64,000 nt of DNA from Macrotis lagotis. Taxonomy: Eukaryota > Chordata > Mammalia > Peramelemorphia > Peramelidae. Shown here one piece after another: positions 20,936 to 31,600 of the stretch. Every line of letters begins with the position of its first letter. Position 1 is the stretch's first letter. The DNA is taken from positions 140,411,822-140,475,821 of the forward strand of contig NC_133658.1 of the NCBI RefSeq assembly GCF_037893015.1, given 5' to 3'. The position numbers were made by a program, and so were the translations under genes. Below the pieces are notes generated by a model, which was given only the letters and a program-made list of their open reading frames with translations, searched no databases and had not been told where the DNA came from.

Positions 20936-21043
20936 TTTAGCCACTCAGCAAGTATTAAGTACTTTCTTTGTTCCAAGAATTGTCCTAAGCACTCAGAATA
21001 CCATAATCAATAAGAATATTGTCTCTCCTCTCAAGGAGCTTAC

Positions 21044-21460
21044 TTTTTTTTGCAAGGCACTTGGAGCTGTGACTTGCCCAGGGTCACACAGCTAGTAAGT
21101 GTCAGGTGTCTGAGGCTAGGTTTGCACTGCAGCTAGGTGATGCAGTGGATAGGTCTTGGAGTTAGGAGGATGGGAATTTGAATCCAGCTTCAGATACTTA
21201 ACACTTACTAATGTGTGACCTTGGACTTGTCACTTAACCCTGACTGCCTTGCATCCAGGACCATCTCCAGTTATCCTGATTCATATCTGGCTAGATGGCT
21301 CTGAGGAGAAAGTGAGACTAGTGACTTAGCACAGCATTTCCTAATTTAAATCCAATTCATCACCCTGATGTCATGGTCTTCTTTGAGAATGAAGGACAAA
21401 CATCATATTCCTTCTGATTCCAAGGTTGTTGCTCTATCTGCTCTGCCACCTAGTCACCCC
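21044..21460 (-). repeat. Short SINE split by SINE-C
   Basis: The left half (21044-21125) has 'gacttgcccagggtcacaca'. The right half (21406-21460) has the head 'ctctgccacctagtcacccc'. The two halves fit together around the SINE-C. Confidence 0.75.
21126..21405 (+). repeat. SINE-C
   Basis: The tRNA-like head is 'gcagctaggtgatgcagtgg' and the core 'gtgtgaccttggacttgtca'. A long specific 3' part follows ('agatggctctgaggagaaag', 'gatgtcatggtcttctttga') and ends in 'gaatgaaggacaaac'. The same 3' part is at 62170-62338. Confidence 0.85.
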
Positions 21461-21788
21461 AGGGTCATGCATACAATATACAAATAACTATACCTAAAAG
21501 ATATATACCATGTAAATGGGAAATAATGTGAGAGGAGAGATAGGAGAGGCCAACGGAAGTCATGGTATTGGGAGATAGAAGTGAGGAAGGAGTGCAACCA
21601 GGCATGGGGAATGGCCAGTGAAAAGCACAGACTGTGAAGAGAAATAATGTGTAAGAAGACAAAGAAGATAGGATAGATTGTTAAAGGTTTTGAATGCTGA
21701 ACAGAGGATTTTATATTTGATCCTGGAGGCAATAAGAAACCACTGTAACTAAATGAGTAGGGGAATAAGAGCATCATTATACTTTGTT

Positions 21789-22063
21789 TTTAAAAATGAT
21801 GTTTTATTTTTTCTCCAGTTACATGGAAAAGGTAATTTTTAACATTTCCTATTTTTTTGTTTAAATTTTGAGTTCCAAATTTTAGCCCTCCCTCTTTTTT
21901 CTCCCCCCTCCCTGAGACAGTAAGCAATCTGATACAGTTTATACATGTAAAATCATGTAAAGTATTTCTATATTAGTTGTTTTGTGCAAGAAAACCTGAA
22001 AAAGAAGGAAGGAAGGGAAAAAAGAAGGAAAGAAGGAAGGAAGAAGGGAAGGGTATGAACTGT
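21789..22063 (-). repeat. L1 3' end
   Basis: The complement of the L1 3' terminus: 'ttatacatgtaaaatcatgt', 'tatattagttgttttgtgca', then purine-rich 'gaaggaaggaag'. Imperfect 'attatactttgtt' / 'attaccctttgtt' repeats (21776-21788, 22066-22078) could be a TSD for this piece alone. Confidence 0.7.
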
Positions 22064-24228
22064 TTGATTACCCTTTGTTAATTCTACTTTTCCTCCCCCT
22101 TCCCCTTTTAATACTTGAAAGGTCAGATAAATTTCTTAACTCAACTGAGTGTGTGGATGTTAACTTTAAGCCAAATCTGATGAGAGTAAAATTCATGTGG
22201 TTCTTACCTCCTTCCTTCTTCCCCTTCTTCCCTCCTCCCTTCTTCCCCTCTATTGCAATAGGTACTTTGTACCTCATTCAATGATTTACCTCATTCAATC
22301 TCCTCCACCCTCCCATCTCTTTACTGTCCCCCATTTTTAAGGAGATATTGTTTTTAAATCATTCTATCAGAGTCATGGATAAGTTATGAGTGTCCATTAC
22401 TTCTGGCTAAGTATATTCTCTCTAATGGAGTTACAAGGCAGTTTCATCTTATTGGATAGCAGGTTTTTTTACCTTTTTTTTACCTTTTCATGTGTCTCTT
22501 GAATCACCTGTTTGAAGTCCAAGTTTTCTATTTAGCTCTGGTATTTTTCATCAGGAAAAGTTGGAAGTCTCTTATTTCATTAAATTTCTTTTCCCCTGAA
22601 AGAGAAGACTCAGTTTTTCTGGATAGTGAATTCTTGGCTTCAATCCAAGCTCCTTTGCTCTTCAGAATATCACATTCCAGGCCCTTCGATGATCCCTTAA
22701 TGTTGATGAAGCCAGGTCCTGTGTAATCCTTTCTGTGGCTACTTGGTATCTAAATTGTTTCTTTCTGGTTGCTTGCAGGATTTTCTCTTTTATCTGATAG
22801 TTCTAGAATTTGGCCACAATATTCCTTTTCATTTTGGGATTCCTTTCAGGAGGGGATTGGTGTATTCTTTCAATAACTATTTTGCATTGGATTGCATTGC
22901 ATATAGAACTCTAGTTCCATGATATCGGGGCAATTTTCCATCACTAAATCCTGTAATATTGAGTCCAGGTTTTTTTTAATCCTCAATGCTTTCAGGAAGC
23001 CCAGTGATTCTTAAATTGTCTCTCCTAAATTTATTCTTGAGGTCAGTGGTTTGCTGATAGGGTATTTTACATTTTCTTCTATTTTTTCTATTTTTTTGGT
23101 TTTGTTTAACAGATTTTTGTTGTCTCATGAAGTCATTAGTTTCCACAGATTCTATTCTTATTTTTTTTAAAGAAGAATTTTCTTCATTTACCTTTTGCAG
23201 CTCCTTTTCCAATTGGTCTATTCTATTTTTGAAGGAGTTTTCCATTTGCCCAGTTGAGGTTTTGAGATAATTTTTTTCTTTTTTGCATTTGTTGACAGTA
23301 TTTTCCAAGGATTTGTTTTCTTGTTGTAAGATGTTAGTTTTCTCTTGAGTTTCTTTTCCCAATTTTTCCATTTGATTTTTAAACTCCTTCCTGATTTCTA
23401 CTGAGAAGAAATCTCAAAAATTCTAGATCTCTCTGAGTTAGGATCTTTGTCTTCAAGGTAGCTTTTGATGGATCCCCCTTTCTTCTGACTTTTCTTCATT
23501 TTTCCTAGGATTTTGCATTGGGGGAGGAGCTGGTTCATAGACCTTTGGTATTGAGATCCCTAGAGTCTTTGCTCACTGGGCTTAGTAACTCCAAATAGGT
23601 CAGCCAGTAGGGGGTGCTGGCTGCTTTCTCCAGAGTGTCTGTGACCTTGATTTGTGGCTCACTCCCTAGGCCTGGGGTGGGGTGGGGGGTGCAGGTGGAT
23701 ACTGGTTATCCTTGCACAATGTGGACTGAGTCCTTAGGCTAGATAGTTAATTTCCTTATTCTACTGAGAGAGATCCTTGGGGGTGGGGCTGTTACTGTGT
23801 TTGTTCTGAGAAGAGGACTCTGCTGAAAGTATGGGGCCTGCAGCCCTGGTCCTCCAGACCAGTTGAGTAGAGTGGGTCCATGTCTAGCCATACTCTGCTG
23901 GAACTCCCCCTCCACCCTGCTGGAGCCCCGCCCCAACCATCTGCTTCTCACACAGCCAAAACCTCTGTGGATGTTCTTAGGTTGGTCTTTGGGCTTCACC
24001 CTGCCACCCCTGGGCTGGATCTCTGCTCTCGGCCCCCAACTCACCCATGCTCCCCTGTGACAGACCTTTTAAGCATATGTACTTCTCCTAGTTTCTTTTT
24101 CTGGTTCTTGTTGATGAAAGTTCTGTTAAGAGGCTTGATTCATATTAGTTGTGAGAGAAAGCCAGGAGACCTGGCTAGCACAGTGCACTGCACTAGCACA
24201 GTGTCTGGCTTCTCTCCGCCATCTTATT
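22064..24228 (-). repeat. L1/HAL1-like element without ORF2
   Basis: Read on the minus strand, the 5' end at 24228 ('aagatggcggagagaagcca') is followed by about 850 bp of GC-richer 5' region. ORF1 follows with a coiled coil (ILQQENKSLENTVNKCKK, QMENSFKNRIDQLEKELQK) and RRDNLRITGLPESIED of the RNA-binding domain (22976-23371). Next come ORF1 remnants with frameshifts to about 22500, then the purine-rich spacer. No ORF2 follows; a 3' end lies directly next to the spacer. Half-LINEs of the HAL1 type lack ORF2 by nature, but a deletion in an ordinary L1 would look the same. Confidence 0.75.
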
Positions 24229-24230
24229 GA

Positions 24231-24470
24231 TTGCCCTTTGGACAGAATTACAAATCGAATAGAATGATTGGATCCATTCGCAACTCCACCAAGAGTGCAT
24301 TAATGTCCCAGTTTTCCCACATCACCTTCAAAATTTATCATTTTCCTCTTTTGTCACATTGGCCAAGATTATGAATATAAATTGCAACTTCACAAATTGT
24401 TTTAATTTGTGTTTCTTTAATCAATAGTGATTTAGAGCATTTTCCCATATGACTATATACAGCTTTGTAA
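24231..24470 (-). repeat. L1 ORF2 C-terminal fragment
   Basis: 'caactccaccaagagtgcat' and 'gtcccagttttcccacatca' are the complement of the ORF2 region encoding 'CWW...'; compare 54120-54190. It may be the 5' part of the truncated L1 whose 3' end is at 21789-22063. Confidence 0.75.
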
Positions 24471-24756
24471 GAAGACAAAGAATAGAGACAGTGTATATAG
24501 AGAGAAGAAGGTATATTTAAGAGATTGTTGTGAAGGTTATAGGACAAGATTGGACAACACATTGAATATGTAGGGTGAATAGGAGTGAGGAGTTGAGGAT
24601 GACACTGAACCTGAGAGACTGAGGAGGAAGACTGAGAGACAGGGAGGATGGTGATGTTTTTGACAGTAAAAGAAATATTGGGAAATTAGAGGGGTTTGGA
24701 AGAAAAGATAATGAATTGTGTTCTGGCATGTTGACTTTTAAAATGTCTGTAAGATA

Positions 24757-24908
24757 GGGCATCTAGGTGGTGTAGAGAATAGAGTCCTGGAGTTAGGAGG
24801 ACCTGAGTTCAAATTCACTTCAAATACTTTAAAAAAATTACCTAACTGGGTGATCTTGGGTAAGTCACTTAACCCTATTGCCTTGCCAAAACAACCCCAA
24901 CCCCTCCC
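24757..24908 (+). repeat. SINE-A in L2
   Basis: The head is 'gggcatctaggtggtgtaga' and the core 'gggtgatcttgggtaagtca', with a C/A-rich tail. L2 text resumes after it. It is more diverged than most copies in the window. Confidence 0.85.
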
Positions 24909-25064
24909 AAAAAAAGATATCTATAGGATATACAGTTTGAAGTGTACAAAAGGTCTTTAATAATATGAGACTATAGTTTAGTGAAAAGATTAGGACTGAA
25001 CTATTGACATACAAACATCAGGTATATTTGATCTTCATTTGAAACTTTAATTTCATAGGTCTGA

Positions 25065-25295
25065 GCACTCAAGATTTTGGAATAAAGTGTTGGATTTTGA
25101 GTTGGGAAGATTTGAATTTAAATCCTGCCATAACTGTGTGACCCTGGGTTACTTGACCTCTCACAACCTAAATTACTACATTTGTAAAATGGCAAAAATA
25201 ATAGCAGTTCCCTTATGGGATTGTTGTAAAGATCAAATGAGATAATGTATTTAAAATGTTTTGCAAACCTTATTTAAATGTTAGCTATCACCAAC
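25065..25295 (+). repeat. MIR SINE, near full length
   Basis: Head 'ggattttgagttgggaagat', core 'aactgtgtgaccctgggtta', tail 'ttgttgtaaagatcaaatga' and 'tgttagctatcaccaacaac'. Confidence 0.8.
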
Positions 25296-25595
25296 AACAT
25301 AGCACCACCAGAGCAGACTATTGCCTCTAAACCTTCTTGATCTGTGCTATTCTTCCATATATAGAGGAACAAGTCAATGTGATGAAATTCTTCCTCCTTT
25401 TCTTAGCTGCTTTTAAGAAGCCTCCTTCTCCTTTTCCAGTGTTTGTTGATTACCAAGAGATGTCATGAACTACAGCTAATTTCTCCCTGAATTTCTTTTC
25501 TATTTTGTGGTCATTCACTACATAGGTAAAAACTGGTCCCACATTTAGCTATGCTTCCTACTGGATCTTGGTGGTAGTTCTCCAAATCTTTCTCC
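25296..25595. other. No gene or repeat recognised
   Basis: Single-copy-looking DNA. Confidence 0.45.
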
Positions 25596-25597
25596 CT

Positions 25598-25712
25598 TCT
25601 TTTTTTTTAGTTTTTTTGCAAGGCAATGGTGTTAAGTGACTTGCCCAAGGTCACACAGCTAGGTAATTATTAAGTGTCTGAGGCCAGATTTGAACTCAGA
25701 TACTCCTAGGTT
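25598..25712 (-). repeat. SINE-A, head missing
   Basis: Poly-T start and body to 'gaactcagatactcctag', then it stops. About 45 bp of the head are missing. Confidence 0.88.
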
Positions 25713-25719
25713 TGCAAGG

Positions 25720-25776
25720 GGGAAGCCAGGTGGCACAGTGAACAGAGCACTGGCCCTGGAGTCAGGAGGACCTGGG
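25720..25776 (+). repeat. SINE-A head only
   Basis: 'gccaggtggcacagtgaaca' to 'gtcaggaggacctggg' is the first third of a plus-strand SINE, and the rest is absent. It is separated by about 8 bp from the minus-strand SINE that lost its head. Confidence 0.85.
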
Positions 25777-25779
25777 AGA

Positions 25780-26550
25780 CAGAGGTGAGGAGAAAGTTCC
25801 AATATAGTGTTTAGGTTGTCCATTTGTTACCTCTCATTCTTGGTGATTCTCTAATACCATATTCCTGTCCATCTCCTTTTTCAGTCCCAGAAAAGATAAT
25901 GATGGCTTTTGGACATATTGCCAATAAGGACTTATATGAAAGAAGATGTTAGCCTATTTATTTATATATATCCATTATATATCTTCCCATTGATTTGCAA
26001 AATCATTGAGCTTACCATGTCTCCAGGCACTGAGCAGAATTGGACATATATAACTTATTTTCTTGTACTCAAGAAAAGCCAGAAAACTTGTAGTAGCCTT
26101 TGATTTGAAGGCATTCTAACCCATGGAGTATAGAATTTGGATTACCCTAGTAAATAATTAATCCCTAGGTAGGTTAACTCTCATACTGGAACTGGATGTA
26201 GAAAATCTTAACTGTAACCTAAGTCTCAAAGACAATTGGTACTCGACTAATTGGTGGAGGTCAATGTTCTTCACTCACATGAGGAGTGAGGTAGAGCTGG
26301 CAAGAGTAGGAGAGGAGAACATAAGACTCTTCAAGTCTTTTTCAGACTCTGAGGGCTCTATAGTTGCTTTGGGCAATTCTAACTTTCAGCTTTGTGAGAG
26401 AAAATGAATGAGGTCAACCACACTTTATGTTGCTGAAGAAAAATACTCTGAAAGGAGATGGCAGTCTGTATCATTTCTCAATCCTGTTTGCTACACCAGA
26501 GACTGAGGAATTTCCCCTTTGGGTAAAATCTGGGTCTTTCATGATTGAAC
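25780..26550. other. No gene or repeat recognised
   Basis: Single-copy-looking DNA; small AT-rich frames only. Confidence 0.5.
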
Positions 26551-26557
26551 TGGGTTA

Positions 26558-27435
26558 CCATATTTCCCCATGCATAAGATGCAACTTTTTTTGAAAAAAT
26601 TGGGGTCTAAAAACTGGGAGCATCTTATAGAGTGGTTGTAGATTTTTTTTTACTTGCATTTCCTGCTTGTTCATGCTTGTTGTCTTGGCTTTCATTGTTT
26701 CACATTTGTTGCCACTATATTAGGTTATGTTTTGCCACATTCTGTCCATAAATGGCTCAGAAAAGATTTTTTGTACAGTGCTGAATTCAAGTTAAAAGTG
26801 ATCCAGTTTGGGGACAGCTAGGTGGCACAGTAGATAGAGCACTGGCTCTGAAGTCAGGAGTACCTGAATTCAAATCCAACCTCAGACACTTAATAATTAC
26901 CTGGCTGTGTGGCCTGTGGCAAACCACTTAGCCCCATTTTCCTTGAAAAAACCCCCTAAAACAAAGTGATCCAGTTTGCAAGTGAATGGAAATCATCATT
27001 GTGCTGCTGAATATAAGTTTGGTCCTCCTCCAACTGAGAAAACAATTTGAGACTGGCTAGGGGAAGAAGAAACCCTACTGAAAACACCTTGGCAGAAGAA
27101 GGCATTGAGAGGCAAGTCAGCAAAATGACCTGATTTAGAGAGGGAGTTGAAGAGATAGATTGAATTCCTGTGTCTACAAAGATGGTTCAGCACAAGGCAA
27201 GAAGAATTGCTGATGAAAAAGAAGTTACTGATTTCAAAGGAGGACACAATTGGTGGAATGGACTAAGCATGTGTCCTTGTACCAGACTTGGCCAGAAAAT
27301 GCCTGAAAGATAGAAGCAGAAGAGTCTTTGAATTCCATGATGAATAAAACTTGAATTCAATAACTTTATGTAATACATTTTTTTCAAATTTTGGGCCCCC
27401 AAATTAAGGCACATTTTATACATGGGAAAATATGG
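26558..27435 (+). mobile_element. Tigger-like (pogo/Tc1-mariner superfamily) DNA transposon, internally deleted
   Basis: Terminal inverted repeats of about 26 bp begin 'ccatatttccccatgcat' at 26558 and end with its near complement 'atacatgggaaaatatgg' at 27435, with TA on both sides (26556-26557, 27436-27437). Inside, broken frames give the N-terminal DNA-binding region of a pogo/CENP-B-like transposase. MAQKRFFVQC (26752-26781) comes first. After one frame change AEFKLKVIQFASEW follows across the later SINE, then NHHCAAEYKFGPPPTEKTI, a stop, DWLGEEETLLKTPWQKK, and further on a block like 'FKGGHNW' near 27236-27252. The catalytic DDE part is missing. The SINE inside accounts for 168 bp including the TSD, so the element was about 710 bp. 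It cannot move by itself. Confidence 0.88.
26811..26962 (+). repeat. SINE-A in the Tigger-like element
   Basis: A perfect 16-bp TSD 'aaagtgatccagtttg' lies at 26795-26810 and 26963-26978. Removing one copy plus the SINE restores the transposase reading order FKLKVIQFASEW. Confidence 0.95.
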
Positions 27436-27649
27436 TAATTCACTCCCAATGGGAAAGCTCCTTCATTCTGTATTGTCTGGTAATTATTAATATATACATT
27501 TGGGTTTTTTCCCCAAAATTTTCCAATTGATTTTTAAACTCCTTCCTTTATTTCTTCAAGGAAATCTTTCTGTGCTGGAGACCAAATCATATTCTCTTCA
27601 GGGGTTCTACACCTCTCTGAATTAGGGTCTTTTCCTTCTAGGAATTTTT

Positions 27650-27799
27650 TTTAGGATTTTTTTTTGCAAGGCAAATGGGGTTAAGTGGCTTGCCCAAGGC
27701 CACACAGCTAGGTAATTATTAAGTTTCTGAGGTCAGATTTGAACTCAGGTAGTCCTGACTCCAGGGCCGGTGCTCTATCTACTACACCACCTAGCTGCC
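27650..27799 (-). repeat. SINE-A in the inverted L1 part
   Basis: A perfect 16-bp TSD 'ccttctaggaattttt' lies at 27634-27649 and 27800-27815. Confidence 0.95.
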
Positions 27800-28710
27800 C
27801 CTTCTAGGAATTTTTCTATGGTCCTCCCTTGTCACTGGCCTTTCTTCATTTTCCTAAGATCTTGTGTTGGGGAGGGGCTGGTTCATAGAGGTTTGGTCTT
27901 GAGATCCCTCGAGGCTTTACTCACTGAGTGCAGTATCTCCAGCTGGCCAGTAGGGGGTTGAAGGCTTTGCTCACTGGATGTAGTATGTCCTCCCAGCCAG
28001 TAAGAGGTGGTAAAGGCTGGAACCTCCCCTCCAGCCCTTCCTGTAAGTCCCAGACTGTTAGTCCCAGGGCCAGGACTCCACTCTCTGGTTGTTTCTCAGA
28101 GCGAAGCAGTTCCCACAGCAAAAAAATTCCCCTGGTGCTGAGCTTAGATTAGTCCAGCTCTCACCCCACCCCCACTACTGTCTGCACCCTGCACTGGCCA
28201 TGTCTTCCATCCCCGAAGACAGACCTTGAGGTTAATGTTCTTTTCTAGCTTCTCCTTCTGGGTTTTGTCCATAGGACTTCCATTAAGAGGTTTGTTTCAT
28301 ATTGTTTATGAGGGAAGATTAGGAGACCTTAGCAGAGGACCTGGCTTCTCTCCACCATCTTGGCCAGAAGCTCAAATTAATACCTTGCAACAAGAAAACA
28401 AATCCTTGGAAAATACAGTTGGACAAATGCAATAGGAAAATCCTCTCAAAACCTCAATTAGTCAAATGGAAAACTCTTACAAAAATAGAATTGACCAATT
28501 GGAAAAGGAGTTGCGAAAACAAATGAAGAAAATTCTTCCCTAAAAAGAGAATGGAGTCTATGGAAACCAATGACTTTATGAGACAACAAGAACTGGTTAA
28601 ACAAAACCAAAAAATTGAAAAAAAATAGAAGGAAATGTTAATGCCTCATCAGCAAAATCACTGACCTTGAGAATAGATCAAGAAAAGATAAACTAAAAAT
28701 TATTGGTCTT

Positions 28711-29055
28711 GTGATGATCAACCTTGAAGGACTTTGCTTATTCCATCAGTGCAACAATCAGGAACAATTTGGGGCTGTCTGCAAAGGAGAGTGCCATATG
28801 TATCCAGAGAAGGAGAAGTGGAGTTTGAACAAAGTTCAAGGACTATTCCCTTTAATTTAGGGAAAAAAACAGATATCTTATTGTCTGATCTTATTACCTC
28901 TTAGACTTCTTGTCTCTTCTTTAAGGATATGATTTCTCTCTCATCACACCCAATTTGGATCAAGGTACAACTTGGAAACAAAGTAAAGCTGGACAGCTTG
29001 CTTTCCGTTGGGGGGGAATTGAAAATCTCAAATATCTTTAATAAAAATAAATTTA
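28711..29055 (+). repeat. L1 3' end (345 bp) inserted in L1 ORF1
   Basis: It begins 'gtgatgatcaaccttgaagg' and ends in 'aataaaaataaattta'. A perfect 16-bp TSD 'aaaaattattggtctt' lies at 28695-28710 and 29056-29071. The TSD is L1 ORF1 text encoding part of 'LKIIGLPE', so the ORF1 reads on after the insertion. Confidence 0.92.
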
Positions 29056-29649
29056 AAAAATTATTGGTCTTCCTGAAATCAATGAGGAGAAAAAAAGCCT
29101 GGACTCAATATTACAGGATTTAGTGATGGAAAACTGTTGATATCATGGAACCAGAGGGCAAAATAGTTATTGAAAAAAATACATTGATCTCCTCCAGAAA
29201 GGGATCCTGAAATGAAAACATCAAGGAATGTTATAGCCAAATTCCAGAACTATCAGATAAAAGAGAAAATCCTGCAAGCAGCCAGAAAGAAACAATTTAA
29301 ATGCCAAAGAGCCACAGTAAGGATTACACAGGACCTGGCAGCATCAACATTAAGGGATTGAAGGGCCTGGAATGCAATATTCTGAAAAGCAAGGGAGCTT
29401 GGAATGCAGGCAATAATCCACTATCTGGCAAAGTTGAGCCTTCTCTTCCAGGGCAAAAGAAGGAGATTTAATGAAATCAGAGACTTCCAACTTTTCCTGA
29501 TGAAAAGACCAGAGCTCAATAGAAAATTTGGACTTCAAACAGGAGACTCAAGAGACACATGAAAAGACCAATGAAGCAAGTTCTCCTCAGACAAATGAAA
29601 CCAAAAAAATTTCCCAGAATAAAGCAAAGGGGTAGCAGAGGTCAGTGAA

Positions 29650-29745
29650 GAGGCAATCAGGGTTAAGTGACTTACCCAGGGATACACAGTCTGGCACTGC
29701 TGAATCCAGGGTTAATGCTCTATCTACTGCACCATCCAGCTGATC
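29650..29745 (-). repeat. SINE fragment between ORF1 and the 3' end
   Basis: 'ggttaagtgacttacccagg' and 'ctctatctactgcaccatcc' are SINE core and head in minus orientation, with the middle reduced. Confidence 0.7.
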
Positions 29746-30140
29746 TAATACTATTGTGTTCTAAGAAACCATGATGGCACAGTTTCAGAGAAACCTGGGA
29801 AGACTTGAATAAATTTCTGAAGAGTAAAGGAAACAGAACCAGGAAAATAATGTATATAATATCAACATTGTGAAGAAAAACAACTTTGAAAGACATTAAT
29901 CTGATTGCTATATTCAATGACCAAATGTGACTTTAAGGAACTCCAGATGAAGTATGTTATCTGCCTCCTGACAAAGAATGAAGCTTTTCTTTGTGGGAAA
30001 GATCAATGTAAGGCTGTGTTTTGCTTTATTATGCATATTTATTATAAGGGCTTTGTTTTTAGTTTTCCTTTTTTTCAATGAAAGAAGTAGGTGAGAAATA
30101 AAACTATATTTTCATTAAAAATTTAAATAAAACCAAAAGC

Positions 30141-30205
30141 AATATATATATTTGTATATATGTGTGTGCACACATGAATATTCATACACACATGTATGTA
30201 CTTTC
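30141..30205. repeat. AT / TG simple repeat
   Basis: 'aatatatatatttgtatata' then 'tgtgtgtgcacacatg'. Confidence 0.85.
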
Positions 30206-31120
30206 CCTGACTTGTTTTATTATTGACTTGGATAAATAGGTTTCTTTGTATCTATTATGTGGGTTCATTATGGAACTCATATTTTGTGAGATATGAATAT
30301 ACAGCTTGGGGTCCTTCTGTCCCATTTCAAAAAATGATCAGAAGTTTAATTGAATCTGAAAGCCATATCCCCTAGAAAAATAATATTTAAGGGAGCAAAT
30401 AGGATTCTAGGCTTGTATGCTTTCTTTCTAAGAACAGAGTGACCAAGCTTCTAGACCCAACCTTCCGCTTTCCCTTTAGGCAATAAATCCTCTCCCTTGG
30501 AGAGAGGATCCTGGGGGGGAAGGAGGGGAAGAAGTACTAGAGATTTCTGTTCTGAGATAGATAATGGTACCTCCATGGCCCATATAGGTTATATATGTAT
30601 AACCTACATGTTACACTTGCTTACTTATGTATCACCTAGTGGCCAACATTTTGGTAATGAGCTTCTCCAAAGTTAGCAAGACTTATTTTCAGATAATGCA
30701 TACAGTTCATGACTCACTCTCTACTTTCTACCAGGATCTCTCTGAGTCTTTACTCTGCAAGTATAGCTTTCTAGAGCCCAAGTTCACTCCCACATGATAA
30801 TGTGACACTAGAGGAAGATTTTTGTAAAGAATAAATAAGACAGGAAACAAGAATAAAATTAATAAATCTTGCAAAGCAATATATTCAAAGCTTGGGTAGG
30901 AGACTGTCAACATTAGCAGTTATCTCACAAAACTCTGATATCCATGCCATGTGTTTCTTTCCTCTCTGTTGCACTCTGGCCTTCCCCAGCTTTTCATCCT
31001 GAACCTCACCCCAGTCTTGGAGTTCACACATTGGAAGAACTCTTATTGGATGGCTCTTCCCAGAAGCTCCATTTATGGAGGGTGCAGATCATTCCTCTCC
31101 AGGTTGCTCTCTGGACTGCC
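30206..31120. other. No gene or repeat recognised
   Basis: Single-copy-looking DNA. Overlapping 84- and 62-codon frames near 30944-31198 have no known relatives that I recognise. Confidence 0.5.
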
Positions 31121-31124
31121 ATGC

Positions 31125-31290
31125 TTCCATACTTGGTAACTTTGTTTCTCTTCCTCCAATGTTTCAGTTTCTTTTTGTGTGTAGACTTTCTCTATTGAAG
31201 TATAAGATATTTGAGGGCAGGGATTATTTTCCTTTCTACTTTTATTTGTATTCTCAAAATTTAATAAATACATGTCATGTTGACTGATTC
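31125..31290 (+). repeat. L2 3' end
   Basis: 'gtataagatatttgagggca' then 'gggattattttcctttctac' and an 'aataaatacatgt' tail. Confidence 0.75.
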
Positions 31291-31324
31291 ACAATCTGCC
31301 TTCAGATTGACAATTTGAGAAATT

Positions 31325-31600
31325 TAGTTCAAATCAATAAGTTTTTATTAAATAACTATTATGTACAAGGCACTGTACTAGGTATAAGGATAGAGATAGA
31401 AAGCAAAAAAAATGCAATGATTCCTGTCCTCAGGGCACTTGCATTCTATGCCTCAGGGCATATTAGAGGAAGACAAGTGAAATAAAGTATAAACAAATTA
31501 AATATGAAATCTTTTGTAGGGTAGGGCATTAACTTGAGGTGTGGTAGGAGAGGACTCTGAATTAAAGCGTGACAATCTATGCAAAGGTATTGAAATGAAT
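31325..31600 (-). repeat. L2 3' end
   Basis: 'ataagtttttattaaataac', 'gtacaaggcactgtactagg', 'cttgcattctatgcctcagg'. It faces the previous plus-strand copy, so the two L2 tails point towards each other. Confidence 0.75.

Larger units (their letters stand above)
20940..25050 (-). repeat. Long L2 LINE, multiply interrupted
   Basis: Four parts read in order along the L2 complement. The 3' end is at 20940-21043. A middle part lies at 21461-21780 ('aggttttgaatgctgaacag', 'gatcctggaggcaataagaa'). Another is at 24478-24755 ('gaatatgtagggtgaatagg', 'ggatgacactgaacctgaga'), and the last at 24913-25050. SINEs and an L1 block fill the gaps, so all of them are younger. Confidence 0.75.
27503..30140 (+). 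repeat. L1/HAL1-like copy with inverted 5' half (twin priming)
   Basis: The left part (27503-28365) is L1 on the minus strand. It starts within ORF1 at about 'QLENFG' and ends at the L1 5' terminus at 28365 ('tctccaccatcttggcc'). The right part is plus strand from about 28370, starting at INTLQQENKSLENT, which follows within about a dozen residues in ORF1 of related copies. ORF1 continues to about 29590, and a LINE 3' end follows at 29750-30140 with an A-rich tail. There is no ORF2 apart from a short C-terminal remnant. Flanking 'aatatata(c/t)atttg' at 27489-27502 and 30141-30154 is a candidate TSD, though AT-rich. Confidence 0.7.

Noticed and set aside
21454-21777. A 107-codon minus-strand frame
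   Set aside because: It lies within L2 sequence, is out of step with the L2 ORF blocks, and has no independent support.
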